From NCBI RefSeq assembly GCF_002109325.1, contig NZ_CP015348.1:2419501-2483500 (forward strand): a stretch of DNA of 64,000 nt. Reading direction: 5' to 3'. A program made the position numbers and the translations under genes. The notes beneath the pieces were generated by a model. It was not told the origin of the DNA. It saw nothing but the letters and a program-made list of their open reading frames with translations, and did not search any database. How positions within the stretch are numbered: position 1 is the stretch's first letter; every line of letters begins with the position of its first letter. This document shows, piece by piece, positions 37,192-45,871 of this stretch. This DNA is from Sporosarcina ureae. GTDB lineage: Bacteria; Bacillota; Bacilli; Bacillales_A; Planococcaceae.

Positions 37192-38157
37192 ATGGAACGT
37201 AGTTTATCGATGGAATTAGTGCGTGTAACAGAGGCGGCAGCCGTAGCGGCAGCTCGCTGGATGGGACGCGGTTTGAAGAACGAAGCAGACGACGCGGCAA
37301 CAGAAGCAATGCGTACAGTATTCGATACGATCCCGATGGAAGGTGTAGTCGTCATCGGTGAAGGTGAAATGGACGAAGCACCTATGCTATATATTGGTGA
37401 AGAACTTGGGACAGGTCACGGACCCGCTGTAGATATCGCTGTCGATCCAGTCGAAGGTACGAATATCGTAGCAGCAGGTGGATGGAATGCACTAGCTGTT
37501 CTTGCGGTTGCAGATAAAGGCAATTTGCTAAACGCTCCAGATATGTACATGGACAAAATTGCAGTAGGTCCAGAAGCAGTTGGTAAAATTGATATCGACG
37601 CAAGTGTTACAGATAACTTGAAGGCTGTAGCAAAAGCAAAAAACAAATCAGTATCTGACCTAGTAGCATCTGTTTTGAACCGCGAACGTCACGCAGATAT
37701 CATTGCAGAAATTCGTGAAGCAGGCGCTCGTATCAAATTGATCGAAGATGGCGATGTAGCGGCAGCTATTAACACAGCCTTCGATGACACAGGTGTGGAT
37801 ATTTTATTCGGAAGAGGCGGTGCACCTGAAGGGGTAATCTCAGCAGTCGGATTAAAATGCTTAGGCGGAGAAATTCAAGGGCGTCTCGTACCTTCAAATG
37901 ATGAAGAGAGAGAACGTTGCATCAAGATGGGTATCGACGTAGAAAAAGTTCTATACATGGACGATTTGGTAAAAGGAGACGACTGTATTTTCGCAGCAAC
38001 AGGCGTAACAGACGGCGAATTGATGGATGGCGTACAGTTTAAAGGTACGTATTGCCGAACTCAGTCGATCGTTATGCGCTCGAAATCAGGAACTATTCGT
38101 TTCGTAGAAGGTCGCCACAGCATGAAGAAAAAACCTCTTCTCGTCATGCAAGACTAA
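37192..38157 (+). CDS. glpX: Class II fructose-1,6-bisphosphatase GlpX
   Basis: A metal-dependent phosphatase of gluconeogenesis, 321 residues. It starts [27 protein letters not shown]. Metal-binding and catalytic motifs are [29 protein letters not shown] (DPxEGTN typical of the Li-sensitive phosphatase superfamily) and [25 protein letters not shown] 37192 follows CAGGAGG and is preferred to an in-frame ATG at 37138. It stands between murAB and rho as in B. subtilis. Confidence 0.97.
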   Translation: MERSLSMELVRVTEAAAVAAARWMGRGLKNEADDAATEAMRTVFDTIPMEGVVVIGEGEMDEAPMLYIGEELGTGHGPAVDIAVDPVEGTNIVAAGGWNALAVLAVADKGNLLNAPDMYMDKIAVGPEAVGKIDIDASVTDNLKAVAKAKNKSVSDLVASVLNRERHADIIAEIREAGARIKLIEDGDVAAAINTAFDDTGVDILFGRGGAPEGVISAVGLKCLGGEIQGRLVPSNDEERERCIKMGIDVEKVLYMDDLVKGDDCIFAATGVTDGELMDGVQFKGTYCRTQSIVMRSKSGTIRFVEGRHSMKKKPLLVMQD

Positions 38158-38167
38158 CTCCCTCAAC

Positions 38168-38265
38168 ACCCGGTGTCACAGCCGGGTCTCTATTTCCTAA
38201 AAACTATTCAGATCCATAATGTCCGGCTATTAAAGGAAAGGAAGTACACAATGTACTATCCTTTC
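38168..38265 (+). other. Two hairpins between glpX and rho
   Basis: A short stem ACCCGG/CCGGGT (38168-38173, 38182-38187) lies just after glpX. Further down a 12-bp stem with one bulge pairs GAAAGGAAGTAC (38236-38247) with GTACTATCCTTTC (38253-38265). Neither has a strong T run. They may be a weak glpX terminator or part of the rho leader. Confidence 0.4.
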
Positions 38266-38317
38266 TATTTACTATGCCAAATTTCCCTACAATAAATGAA
38301 GAGTGGTGTACGCATAG

Positions 38318-39598
38318 ATGACGATGATTACGCTTGCGGACCTCGAGAATATGACGCTCAAAGAGCTTTACTCTCTAGCTAAGCAATTTAAAATTACTAA
38401 CTATAGCAAACTGACAAAGAAAGAATTAATTTTTGCTATTTTGAAATCACGCGCCGAACAAGAAGGCTTCTTTTTCATGGAAGGCGTTCTCGAAATTATA
38501 CAATCTGAAGGATATGGCTTCTTACGTCCTATCAATTACTCATCCAGTTCAGAAGATATTTACATTTCTGCATCCCAAATCCGTCGCTTTGATCTACGTA
38601 ACGGAGACAAGGTAACAGGTAAAGTTCGTCCACCAAAGGAAAATGAACGCTTCTATGGATTATTGCAAGTCGAAGCAGTCAATGGACAAAATCCGGAAGT
38701 CGCACGCGAACGTGTTCATTTCCCGGCATTGACACCTTTATATCCTGATCGTCAAATTAAATTAGAAACATCGAGAAATAACGTGTCTACACGCATCATG
38801 GATCTCGTCTCGCCTGTTGGATTTGGTCAACGTGGATTAATCGTCGCTCCTCCTAAAGCGGGAAAAACGACGTTGTTAAAAGAAATTGCTAACTCCATCA
38901 CTACAAACCATCCTGAAGCTGAACTAATCGTTCTATTGATCGACGAACGTCCAGAAGAAGTAACGGATATCGAACGTTCTGTTAAAGCAGATGTTGTCAG
39001 TTCGACATTTGATGAAGTACCACAAAACCATGTGAAAGTAGCGGAACTAGTACTCGAACGCGCAATGCGTCTAGTAGAAAGTAAACGCGACGTCATCATC
39101 TTGATGGACTCCATCACACGACTAGCACGTGCATTCAACCTAGTGATTCCACCAAGCGGACGCACATTATCCGGAGGAATCGACCCAGCAGCTTTCCACC
39201 GACCAAAAAGATTCTTCGGTGCAGCACGTAACATAGAAGAAGGCGGAAGCCTAACAATCCTTGCCACAGCTCTAATCGAAACCGGCTCACGCATGGACGA
39301 AGTCATCTACGAAGAATTCAAAGGAACCGGCAACATGGAACTGCACCTAGACCGCAACCTAGCCGAACGCAGAATCTTCCCAGCACTCGACATCCGTCGC
39401 TCCGGCACACGAAAAGAAGAACTGCTCATCCCTAAAGAAAACCTAGAAAAACTGTGGGCTATCAGAAAAACCTTCTCAGACTCCCACGACTTCACCGAAC
39501 GCTTCATGAAAAAACTAAGCCAATCCGATAACAACGAAGAATTCTTCGACAAGCTAAACGAAGAAATGAAGGCGAAAAAAGGTAAGGGCCTTATCTGA
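38318..39598 (+). CDS. rho: Transcription termination factor Rho
   Basis: A hexameric RNA-dependent ATPase/helicase that ends transcription, 426 residues. It has an N-terminal helix bundle ([21 protein letters not shown]), a cold-shock-like RNA-binding domain ([33 protein letters not shown]), Walker A PPKAGKTT near residue 180, the [15 protein letters not shown]-loop region, Walker [15 protein letters not shown] and the secondary RNA site [10 protein letters not shown]. The start at ATG 38318 has only a weak Shine-Dalgarno (GTGGTG). From about 39100 on, codons become C-rich at the third position, toward the repeat that follows the gene. Confidence 0.98.
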   Translation: MTMITLADLENMTLKELYSLAKQFKITNYSKLTKKELIFAILKSRAEQEGFFFMEGVLEIIQSEGYGFLRPINYSSSSEDIYISASQIRRFDLRNGDKVTGKVRPPKENERFYGLLQVEAVNGQNPEVARERVHFPALTPLYPDRQIKLETSRNNVSTRIMDLVSPVGFGQRGLIVAPPKAGKTTLLKEIANSITTNHPEAELIVLLIDERPEEVTDIERSVKADVVSSTFDEVPQNHVKVAELVLERAMRLVESKRDVIILMDSITRLARAFNLVIPPSGRTLSGGIDPAAFHRPKRFFGAARNIEEGGSLTILATALIETGSRMDEVIYEEFKGTGNMELHLDRNLAERRIFPALDIRRSGTRKEELLIPKENLEKLWAIRKTFSDSHDFTERFMKKLSQSDNNEEFFDKLNEEMKAKKGKGLI

Positions 39599-39669
39599 TT
39601 TTCTAACGTATTTTTTATATTACGCTTTTAAACCAGCATAAAAAGGTGATGTGCGTACTCAAAAGGTAA

Positions 39670-39758
39670 GATTGCAGCGGAAGCCGAGGGGCGACTCCCA
39701 GAGGATCAGCTCACCGCGAGCCCTCTAGGAAAGCGTCCCCTCGGCTGCAGCGAAAATC
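39670..39758. repeat. Palindromic intergenic element, type A
   Basis: A 9-bp perfect stem GCCGAGGGG (39683-39691) / CCCCTCGGC (39737-39745) extended by GCAGC/GCTGC and GATT...AATC at the edges. It has the family signature AGAGGATCAG and CCCTCTAGGAAAGCGTCCCC. It lies 70 bases after the rho stop. Non-coding. Confidence 0.85.
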
Positions 39759-39808
39759 CAACCCCTAACTAAGTCAGCTTATGCCCATTAAATACCCAAA
39801 TCAAACAC

Positions 39809-39837
39809 TTGCGCAACGTATCGAATTTTGCTATACT
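39809..39837 (+). promoter_or_regulatory. rpmE promoter
   Basis: TTGCGC (39809-39814), 17-base spacer, TATACT (39832-39837). The transcript would start around 39844 with a hairpin GTACAG/CTGTAC (39844-39860), giving a 140-base leader. A second pairing TACGAC/GTCGTGTA (about 39869-39894) suggests a structured leader, possibly an autoregulatory L31 leader as reported in Firmicutes; that is inference. Confidence 0.7.
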
Positions 39838-39986
39838 AATCAAGTACAGTTTTTCTGTACACCGCATATACGACTGACAAACACGGGTCGTGTACGGCAT
39901 CGATCGTTTTATAGGCAAATGGCCAATAAAACATCCAGAATTTCACACTCTGTTCCAGATGGTTCAGGGCGAAAGGAGAGATATCG

Positions 39987-40202
39987 ATGAAAGCAGGAAT
40001 TCATCCCGATTACAAACTTGCAACAGTAACTTGCTCATGTGGCAATACATTTGAAACAGGTTCTGTAAAAGAGGATATTCGAGTGGAAGTATGCTCAGAA
40101 TGTCACCCATTCTATACTGGCCGTCAGAAGTTTGCTACAGCAGATGGACGAGTTGACCGTTTCAACAAAAAATACGGCATCAAGTCAGAAGAACAAGAGT
40201 AA
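39987..40202 (+). CDS. rpmE: 50S ribosomal protein L31 (zinc-binding form)
   Basis: Large-subunit ribosomal protein L31, 71 residues. It starts [26 protein letters not shown] and keeps the four Cys of the zinc-containing type (C16, C18, C36 and C39 approximately: TCSCG and [11 protein letters not shown]). This marks it as the primary L31, not the zinc-free paralogue YtiA. GAAAGGAGAG precedes the ATG. It is a single gene between its promoter and a terminator. Confidence 0.97.
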   Translation: MKAGIHPDYKLATVTCSCGNTFETGSVKEDIRVEVCSECHPFYTGRQKFATADGRVDRFNKKYGIKSEEQE

Positions 40203-40212
40203 TAAAAGCCAG

Positions 40213-40250
40213 ATACCCGTCAGGTGCAGTCGTGCCAGACGGGTATTTTT
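40213..40250 (+). terminator. rpmE terminator
   Basis: ATACCCGTC (40213-40221) pairs with GACGGGTAT (40238-40246); T run to 40250. Confidence 0.9.
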
Positions 40251-40280
40251 ATTAATTTATTGCAGATACTAGAGACAGCG

Positions 40281-40421
40281 TGCTCATAGAAGTCGCCCGA
40301 GTGCTCTATCGCTGGCGTCAACCGCTCATAGAATGAGGTTGATCGCTCTATCTGTGCCCGTTTACGCTCATATCAGTGGTATAACCGCTCTATCGGGCCC
40401 ACAACCGCTCATAGGATTAAC
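40281..40421. repeat. Array 4 of 21-bp repeats (7 units)
   Basis: Units begin at 40281, 40302, 40323, 40344, 40365, 40386 and 40406 (21 each, the last 20). Octamers alternate between the ATA kind (CGCTCATA) and the TAT kind (CGCTCTAT), again hinting at a 42-bp order as in array 2. It fills the space between the rpmE terminator and tdk. Confidence 0.88.
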
Positions 40422-40471
40422 ACACAACGCACAAACCACATACATAGCACGACATCGAAAGGAGATTGACC

Positions 40472-41068
40472 ATGTACGTTTCAATGCAAGGCGGCTGGAT
40501 GGAAGTCATCTGCGGCAGTATGTTTTCAGGTAAATCGGAGGAGCTTATTCGCCGGATTCGACGCGCGGAATTTGCCAAACAAAAGATTGCGGTATTCAAA
40601 CCGGCAATTGATGATCGGTATAGCGAAGAGGCAGTTGTGAGCCACGACGGTGCGTCCACGATCGCTAATCCTATTTCCAAAGCGAGTGAAATACCAAATC
40701 TCGTTTCAGATGATTTCGATGTGGTCGCCATTGATGAAGCCCAATTTTTCGACGACGATATTATAGACGTTGCGATCATGCTCGCGGATCGCGGCTTTCG
40801 TGTGATCATTGCAGGACTCGATCAAGACTTTAAAGGCGAACCATTCGGACCGATGCCTGAATTAATGGCTGTGGCAGAACTAGTGACGAAACTTCAAGCA
40901 GTTTGTACTGTGTGCGGATCACCTTCAAGCCGAACACAACGATTAATAGACGGACAACCTGCATGTCAGGATGACCCGATCATTCTAGTTGGCGCATCCG
41001 AAGCTTATGAACCACGTTGCCGCCAGCACCATGAAGTCCCTGTTAGCCGTATGCAACATGTAGAATAA
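40472..41068 (+). CDS. tdk: Thymidine kinase
   Basis: A type II thymidine kinase of the salvage pathway, about 198 residues. P-loop [11 protein letters not shown] near residue 15, Walker B-like [12 protein letters not shown], lasso region with zinc Cys pairs (VCTVCGSP and CR...H near the end: YEPRCRQHH). ATG 40472 follows AAAGGAG; an in-frame TTG at 40466 is less likely. It lies between rpmE and prfA as in B. subtilis. Confidence 0.96.
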   Translation: MYVSMQGGWMEVICGSMFSGKSEELIRRIRRAEFAKQKIAVFKPAIDDRYSEEAVVSHDGASTIANPISKASEIPNLVSDDFDVVAIDEAQFFDDDIIDVAIMLADRGFRVIIAGLDQDFKGEPFGPMPELMAVAELVTKLQAVCTVCGSPSSRTQRLIDGQPACQDDPIILVGASEAYEPRCRQHHEVPVSRMQHVE

Positions 41069-41076
41069 ACATATTT

Positions 41077-41108
41077 CCGTCTATCCGTAAGCAAGAAAGG
41101 ATAGGCGG
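41077..41108 (+). terminator. Possible tdk terminator hairpin
   Basis: CCGTCTATCC (41077-41086) pairs with GGATAGGCGG (41099-41108) with one wobble. No good T run follows, so termination would be weak. Confidence 0.35.
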
Positions 41109-41160
41109 TTCTGCTATATACTAATATAGAAACCACTATTTCAGAAGAGGTGAACCGACT

Positions 41161-42237
41161 ATGTTCGATAGACTACAAGCAGTTGAAGACCGTTATGACC
41201 GACTGAATGAACTACTTAGTGACCCCGAAATCGTTAATGATTTGGACAAATTACGCAGCTATTCAAAAGAACAATCCGATTTGCAAGACACCGTTGAAGT
41301 ATACCGTGAATATAAACATATCCATGCGCAATATAAGAATGCCAAAGAAATGCAAGATGAACCGCTTGATGATGACATGAAAGAATTAGTCAAAATGGAA
41401 ATCGATGAACTTAAAGACCAAATTGAGTCGCTTGAAGAACAATTAAAAGTATTACTCATTCCAAAAGATCCGAATGACAATAAAAGTGTCATTATGGAAA
41501 TCCGTGGAGCAGCAGGAGGAGACGAAGCGGCTTTATTTGCGGGTAGTCTTTATCGGATGTATACACGTTTCGCGGAAATGAATCACTGGAAAGTGGAAGT
41601 GATTGATTCATCACCGACTGAACTTGGCGGCTTTAAAGAAATCATCTTCATGATTGATGGAAAAGGGGCCTACTCGAAGTTGAAGTACGAAAATGGAGCA
41701 CACCGCGTGCAACGTGTACCGGAAACTGAATCAGGCGGACGAACTCATACGTCTACTGCTACTGTTGCGTGTTTGCCGGAAGCGGAAGAAGTAGAAATCG
41801 AAATTCACGATAAAGATATCCGTACCGATACATTTGCGTCATCTGGACCAGGAGGGCAATCCGTCAACACGACGATGTCTGCAGTACGCCTCACGCACTT
41901 ACCTACAGGAACTACAGTATCGATCCAGGATGAAAAATCCCAAATTAAAAATAAAGAAAAAGCCATGAAAGTTTTGCGTGCACGAGTGTATGATAAATTC
42001 ATGCAGGAAGTACAAGCTGAATATGATGAAAAACGAAAATCTGCAGTTGGATCAGGTGACCGTTCCGAACGTATTCGCACGTATAACTTCCCACAAAACC
42101 GTGTCACGGACCATCGAATTGGTCTGACGATACAAAAGCTTGATCAGATTATTGAAGGGAAGCTGGATGAAGTCATCGACGCATTAATTATTGAAGAACA
42201 GGCACATCGCTTGGAAAGTTTGGATCGCAATGACTGA
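41161..42237 (+). CDS. prfA: Peptide chain release factor 1
   Basis: It recognises UAA and UAG stop codons and triggers peptide release. It has 358 residues: an N-terminal coiled coil, a [17 protein letters not shown] segment, the PxT-type codon-reading region ([13 protein letters not shown]) and the GGQ motif in [11 protein letters not shown] near residues 231-233, whose Gln is methylated by PrmC. It overlaps prmC by eight bases. The Shine-Dalgarno AGAGGTG precedes ATG 41161. Confidence 0.98.
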   Translation: MFDRLQAVEDRYDRLNELLSDPEIVNDLDKLRSYSKEQSDLQDTVEVYREYKHIHAQYKNAKEMQDEPLDDDMKELVKMEIDELKDQIESLEEQLKVLLIPKDPNDNKSVIMEIRGAAGGDEAALFAGSLYRMYTRFAEMNHWKVEVIDSSPTELGGFKEIIFMIDGKGAYSKLKYENGAHRVQRVPETESGGRTHTSTATVACLPEAEEVEIEIHDKDIRTDTFASSGPGGQSVNTTMSAVRLTHLPTGTTVSIQDEKSQIKNKEKAMKVLRARVYDKFMQEVQAEYDEKRKSAVGSGDRSERIRTYNFPQNRVTDHRIGLTIQKLDQIIEGKLDEVIDALIIEEQAHRLESLDRND

Positions 42238-43081
42238 GACAATGCTCGAATCTGTGCAACGAGCACAACAATTGCTGGACGCACGCGGTATGGACACGCA
42301 TGCTGCTGAACTTGCCATGCGCTCTGTCACGGGTAAAAGCCAGGCCAACTATTTAGCTAGTTTGCGCGAACAAGTTCCGCATGAACCGTGCTCGAAATTC
42401 TGGTCCATCATCACAGAACTTTTGACCGGCAAGCCAATTCAATACATCCTCGGTGAAGAATCCTTTTACGGCTATTCATTCGAGGTCAATGAACACGTAC
42501 TGATTCCACGTCCTGAAACGGAAGAACTCGTACATTATGCGTTGCAACGTGCTACTCAATTATTTGGTGAACGAATGATTCAAGTAGCGGATATCGGAAC
42601 AGGCAGTGGAGCGATCGCGATCGCATTCAAAAAAGAAAGACCGACTGCGGAAGTGACAGCGACTGATTTTAGTGAATTAGCGCTCGAAGTCGCACAACGT
42701 AATGCACAACGCAATGAAGTCAACGTGACCTTTTTACAAGGGGATATGGAAGAGCCGTTGAAACATCGGAAGTGGGATATCATTCTATCTAATCCACCGT
42801 ATATTGCAGATTATGAAAAAATTGATATGTCACCAACTGTCTATGACTTCGAACCGCAAACTGCGTTATTTGCGGAAGAAGACGGTCTCTATTTCTACCG
42901 TAGACTGGCAGAGAATCTGTCACCTTTGATGAATCGACCTTCACTGATCGGTTTTGAAATAGGCTATCTACAAGGCCCGGCAGTGCAAAAATTTCTTGAA
43001 GAAGCCTTTCCGGAAGCGACTGTTGAAGTCATCCAAGACATCAATAAAAAAGATCGAATGATATTTTGTGAGATTCGATGA
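42230..43081 (+). CDS. prmC: Peptide chain release factor N5-glutamine methyltransferase
   Basis: It methylates the GGQ glutamine of release factors using S-adenosylmethionine. It has 283 residues: an N-terminal helical domain, then a Rossmann methyltransferase domain with [18 protein letters not shown] and the catalytic NPPY motif ([12 protein letters not shown]). Start ATG 42230 lies inside the end of prfA, fitting translational coupling with its substrate's gene. Confidence 0.96.
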   Translation: MTETMLESVQRAQQLLDARGMDTHAAELAMRSVTGKSQANYLASLREQVPHEPCSKFWSIITELLTGKPIQYILGEESFYGYSFEVNEHVLIPRPETEELVHYALQRATQLFGERMIQVADIGTGSGAIAIAFKKERPTAEVTATDFSELALEVAQRNAQRNEVNVTFLQGDMEEPLKHRKWDIILSNPPYIADYEKIDMSPTVYDFEPQTALFAEEDGLYFYRRLAENLSPLMNRPSLIGFEIGYLQGPAVQKFLEEAFPEATVEVIQDINKKDRMIFCEIR

Positions 43082-43088
43082 ATAAAAC

Positions 43089-43123
43089 TCCCTCCTGTGG
43101 GTCAAGATAGAGTGCAGGAGGGG
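43089..43123 (+). promoter_or_regulatory. Hairpin covering the spoIIR ribosome-binding site
   Basis: CCCTCCTG (43090-43097) pairs perfectly with CAGGAGGG (43115-43122), plus a wobble at 43089/43123. The right arm is the Shine-Dalgarno of spoIIR (AGGAGGGG, start at 43129). In longer transcripts from prfA-prmC the site would be hidden; a promoter inside the loop or just after the left arm would free it. Confidence 0.5.
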
Positions 43124-43128
43124 ATGAC

Positions 43129-43695
43129 ATGTTACAAGATTATCCAATAAATCAACAACCGACTCAAACTTCGAAACTAGTGGCATTTATAGAATTCGTA
43201 CTTATATTACTTACTATACAAGCAGTGTTGCTTGTATTCGGTCAACAAACAAATGCTGGTGAAGCGACGCAATTTCGTATTCTTGCAAACTCGAATACCG
43301 TAGCGGATCAGCAAGTGAAACAAAACGTTCAGGAAAAAATTGCACCATTGCTAGAGAAAGCTATTAGCCAATCTGTGAACACACAACAAATCAATGCTAA
43401 TCTTCAAGTGTTGGAGCCGAAGATACTTGAAATCGCTAAGACACAAGTAAACGGTGCACACGTAACGCTTGAACACAGTGCGGCAATGATCCCGCCAAAA
43501 CGCGTAGGATTTTTCATTCAGCCCCAGGGCGTTTACGATGCATATGTTGTCAAAATCGGTGCAGGTAGAGGGGATAATTGGTGGTGTTCACTGTTTCCTA
43601 ACGTTTGTTTCCCTGAAGAGGCAACAGTCGCTGAAACAGAAGAAGAACCTGTTACATTCTTCATTTGGGAGTGGATAAAATCACTGTTCAAATGA
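43129..43695 (+). CDS. spoIIR: Stage II sporulation protein R
   Basis: The forespore signalling protein, secreted toward the mother cell, that triggers SpoIIGA to process pro-sigma-E. It has 188 residues with one N-terminal membrane or signal segment (LVAFIEFVLILLTIQAVLLVF, about 19-40) and then the SpoIIR core FRILANSNTVADQQVKQNVQEKI. It is somewhat shorter than the B. subtilis protein (about 224). Its place after prmC matches B. subtilis. It is strong evidence for a spore former. Confidence 0.93.
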   Translation: MLQDYPINQQPTQTSKLVAFIEFVLILLTIQAVLLVFGQQTNAGEATQFRILANSNTVADQQVKQNVQEKIAPLLEKAISQSVNTQQINANLQVLEPKILEIAKTQVNGAHVTLEHSAAMIPPKRVGFFIQPQGVYDAYVVKIGAGRGDNWWCSLFPNVCFPEEATVAETEEEPVTFFIWEWIKSLFK

Positions 43696-43755
43696 AACTA
43701 TTCACACATTTTGTGGATAAAGTCACTGAAATGTGTATAAAGAGGGGTTGAGCAA

Positions 43756-44787
43756 GTGGACACTACACAAGAAATAGTGGATAACCTAGTGGATAACGAT
43801 AGAATCTATGAACAAGCTGTGGATATCCTTAAATCTGGAGGTATTGTTGCCTTTCCGACTGAAACAGTTTACGGATTGGGAGCGATCGCGACAGATGGGC
43901 AAGCAGTACAGCGGATCTTTGAAGCAAAAGGTAGACCTTCAGATAATCCGCTAATCGTACATATTGGGAACCAGTCAGACATCGAGAAATATGCGACAGA
44001 CATCCCTGAAATTGCAGAAGTCTTAGTGAAAGCTTTTTGGCCGGGACCGTTAACGTTAATCATGGAAAAGAAACCGGGCGTTATTGCAGATGTTGTCACA
44101 GCTGGACTTAGTACCGTAGCCATTCGTATGCCAGACCACCCGATAGCGTTGGAGTTGTTACGAAAACTCGATCAGCCATTAGCTGCACCAAGTGCAAATC
44201 GAAGTGGAAAGCCGAGCCCGACGGAAGCGGATCATGTCTATCACGATTTACTAGGTAGAGTACCGTTAATTCTGGATGGTGGAGAGACAGGAGTTGGCTT
44301 GGAATCCACAATCTTGGATATCACAGTCACGCCACCTGTCATTTTGCGTCCCGGCGGCATAACGAAGGAGCAGTTGGAAGACTTGATTGGTACCGTCCAC
44401 ATGGCGACGTTACCCACAGATCAAACGTCAGCACCGCGCGCACCGGGAATGAAGTATACACATTACGCACCCGAAGCACCGCTATTCGTCATTGGGCCGA
44501 ATGCCGATACTATTGCGCATGCGCTAGAGACCATTCACCGGCAAAACAAACGTGTGGCTATCATTGGACCTGATGAGTTATACACAGAGCGCGCGGATTG
44601 GTACTTTTCCACAGGCCCGATCAATAGTCGTGAAGCGATGGCGTCAAGCTTGTACAAAGCGATTCGTCAATGTGACAATACCAAAGCCGACATTATCTTA
44701 GCCGTTGAGACAGACCTTTCGGGTATTGGGGCAGCGGTCATGAACCGACTCGATAAAGCATCAGACGGCAAGCGTTTCATGGAATAA
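43756..44787 (+). CDS. tsaC: L-threonylcarbamoyladenylate synthase (TsaC/Sua5/YwlC)
   Basis: It makes threonylcarbamoyl-AMP for the t6A modification of ANN-decoding tRNAs. It has 343 residues: a YrdC domain (GGIVAFPTETVYGLGAIATD; KGRPSDNPLIVH; PGPLTLIMEKK; APSANRSGKPSPT; VGLESTILD) followed by a C-terminal Sua5 domain after a proline-rich linker (APGMKYTHYAPEAPLFV). The start is GTG 43756 after GAGGGG. It corresponds to B. subtilis ywlC. Confidence 0.96.
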   Translation: MDTTQEIVDNLVDNDRIYEQAVDILKSGGIVAFPTETVYGLGAIATDGQAVQRIFEAKGRPSDNPLIVHIGNQSDIEKYATDIPEIAEVLVKAFWPGPLTLIMEKKPGVIADVVTAGLSTVAIRMPDHPIALELLRKLDQPLAAPSANRSGKPSPTEADHVYHDLLGRVPLILDGGETGVGLESTILDITVTPPVILRPGGITKEQLEDLIGTVHMATLPTDQTSAPRAPGMKYTHYAPEAPLFVIGPNADTIAHALETIHRQNKRVAIIGPDELYTERADWYFSTGPINSREAMASSLYKAIRQCDNTKADIILAVETDLSGIGAAVMNRLDKASDGKRFME

Positions 44788-44806
44788 CATTTCAATAACG
44801 ATGAAT

Positions 44807-44858
44807 AGCCCCCTTCAGCATCCGCATAAGATGAGTACATGCGACTTGCAAGGGGGCT
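44807..44858 (+). promoter_or_regulatory. Inverted repeat covering the mntP-like ribosome-binding site
   Basis: AGCCCCCTT (44807-44815) and AAGGGGGCT (44850-44858) are perfectly complementary around a 34-base loop. The right arm contains the Shine-Dalgarno AGGGGG of the gene starting at 44865. It could be a translational switch or a weak terminator for tsaC. Confidence 0.5.
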
Positions 44859-44864
44859 TAGTCT

Positions 44865-45368
44865 TTGATAGAAATCATATCAGCTATCGTGACAACTATC
44901 GATATTTTGATTGTCTATACATTTTTGCAACTACGGCGAGGTCGATTGATGATTATGCTGTGGACTACTATACTGAATATGCTACTGCCACTCATTGGCT
45001 TCTACGCAGGAGAATGGGTGATGTCCTATTTCGTAGGATGGAGTCATTTGCTTTCGGGTGTACTGTTATCACTCATCGGCCTTCATATTTTACTTGCCGA
45101 CAGTGAAGAGCAATCCATCGTAGAGATGATTTCACCATTTTTCCTAGCGCTGATCGTCAGTATAGATGCGTTCGCCGTCAGTGTGACATTCGGTATGATG
45201 CAGTTGAATAAATGGCTATTCATCATGGCATCAGGTCTCTTCTCATTCGTCTTTTCGGGCATTGCGTTTTTATCCGCAGGCCGTCTACGTTTAATAAATG
45301 GAACATTCATTAGACGTCTGACAGGTATTGTTTTCATCTGTATAGGTGTATTGTCCTTTATATTTTGA
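44865..45368 (+). CDS. MntP-like manganese efflux family protein (YwlD)
   Basis: A membrane protein of 167 residues with about six hydrophobic segments arranged as two similar halves. The second half has the MntP motif DAFAVSVTFGMM; in the first half the corresponding site is degenerate (TTIDILIVYTF, a lone Asp). PLIGFYAGEW also matches the family. It sits where B. subtilis has ywlD/mntP, so Mn(II) export is the best guess, but loss of the first-half motif makes activity uncertain. The start is TTG 44865, 8 bases after AGGGGG. Confidence 0.75.
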   Translation: MIEIISAIVTTIDILIVYTFLQLRRGRLMIMLWTTILNMLLPLIGFYAGEWVMSYFVGWSHLLSGVLLSLIGLHILLADSEEQSIVEMISPFFLALIVSIDAFAVSVTFGMMQLNKWLFIMASGLFSFVFSGIAFLSAGRLRLINGTFIRRLTGIVFICIGVLSFIF

Positions 45369-45424
45369 AGAATAGTGTTTCTTTTTCCTCATAAATCCGG
45401 TATTCTGTAAAGTAGGTGAAGAAA

Positions 45425-45871
45425 ATGAATATTTATTTTATATGTACAGGTAACACATGTAGAAGTCCTTTGGCAGAGGCGTTAGTTAATCATGCCAATG
45501 TACCAGGGTTTACTGCGAAGTCCGCTGGCATTCATGCGATAGATGGATTACCCATCTCCTCGAATTCAGCGCAACTGTTGAGGGAAGAAGGAATCTCTTT
45601 CTCTCCCTACTCCAATGAAGTTAAGTCATCTGAGATGGAATGGGCTGATATCGTGCTGACAATGACAGCAAACCATCGCGATTTACTGCACAGCCGCTTT
45701 CCGCACATGAAAGAGAAAGTCTTTACATTAAAAGAGTACGCGGGCATAATGCCAGGTCTTGATGTACATGATCCATATGGCGGAGATTTGGCTACATACC
45801 GCACGACATTCAATGAGCTGACAGAACTCATTAACTCAGTCATCCGAAAGTTAGCGGAGGGGAACTTATGA
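45425..45871 (+). CDS. ywlE: Low-molecular-weight protein arginine phosphatase (YwlE)
   Basis: A 148-residue phosphatase of the low-molecular-weight tyrosine phosphatase fold. The active-site loop is C7-T-G-N-T11-C-R13-S14; Thr at position 11 is the feature that favours phospho-arginine in B. subtilis YwlE, and the numbering is identical here. The general acid is the Asp of VHDPYGGD. It reverses McsB-type arginine phosphorylation. ATG 45425 follows AGGTGA. The stop codon overlaps the next start by four bases. Confidence 0.92.
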   Translation: MNIYFICTGNTCRSPLAEALVNHANVPGFTAKSAGIHAIDGLPISSNSAQLLREEGISFSPYSNEVKSSEMEWADIVLTMTANHRDLLHSRFPHMKEKVFTLKEYAGIMPGLDVHDPYGGDLATYRTTFNELTELINSVIRKLAEGNL

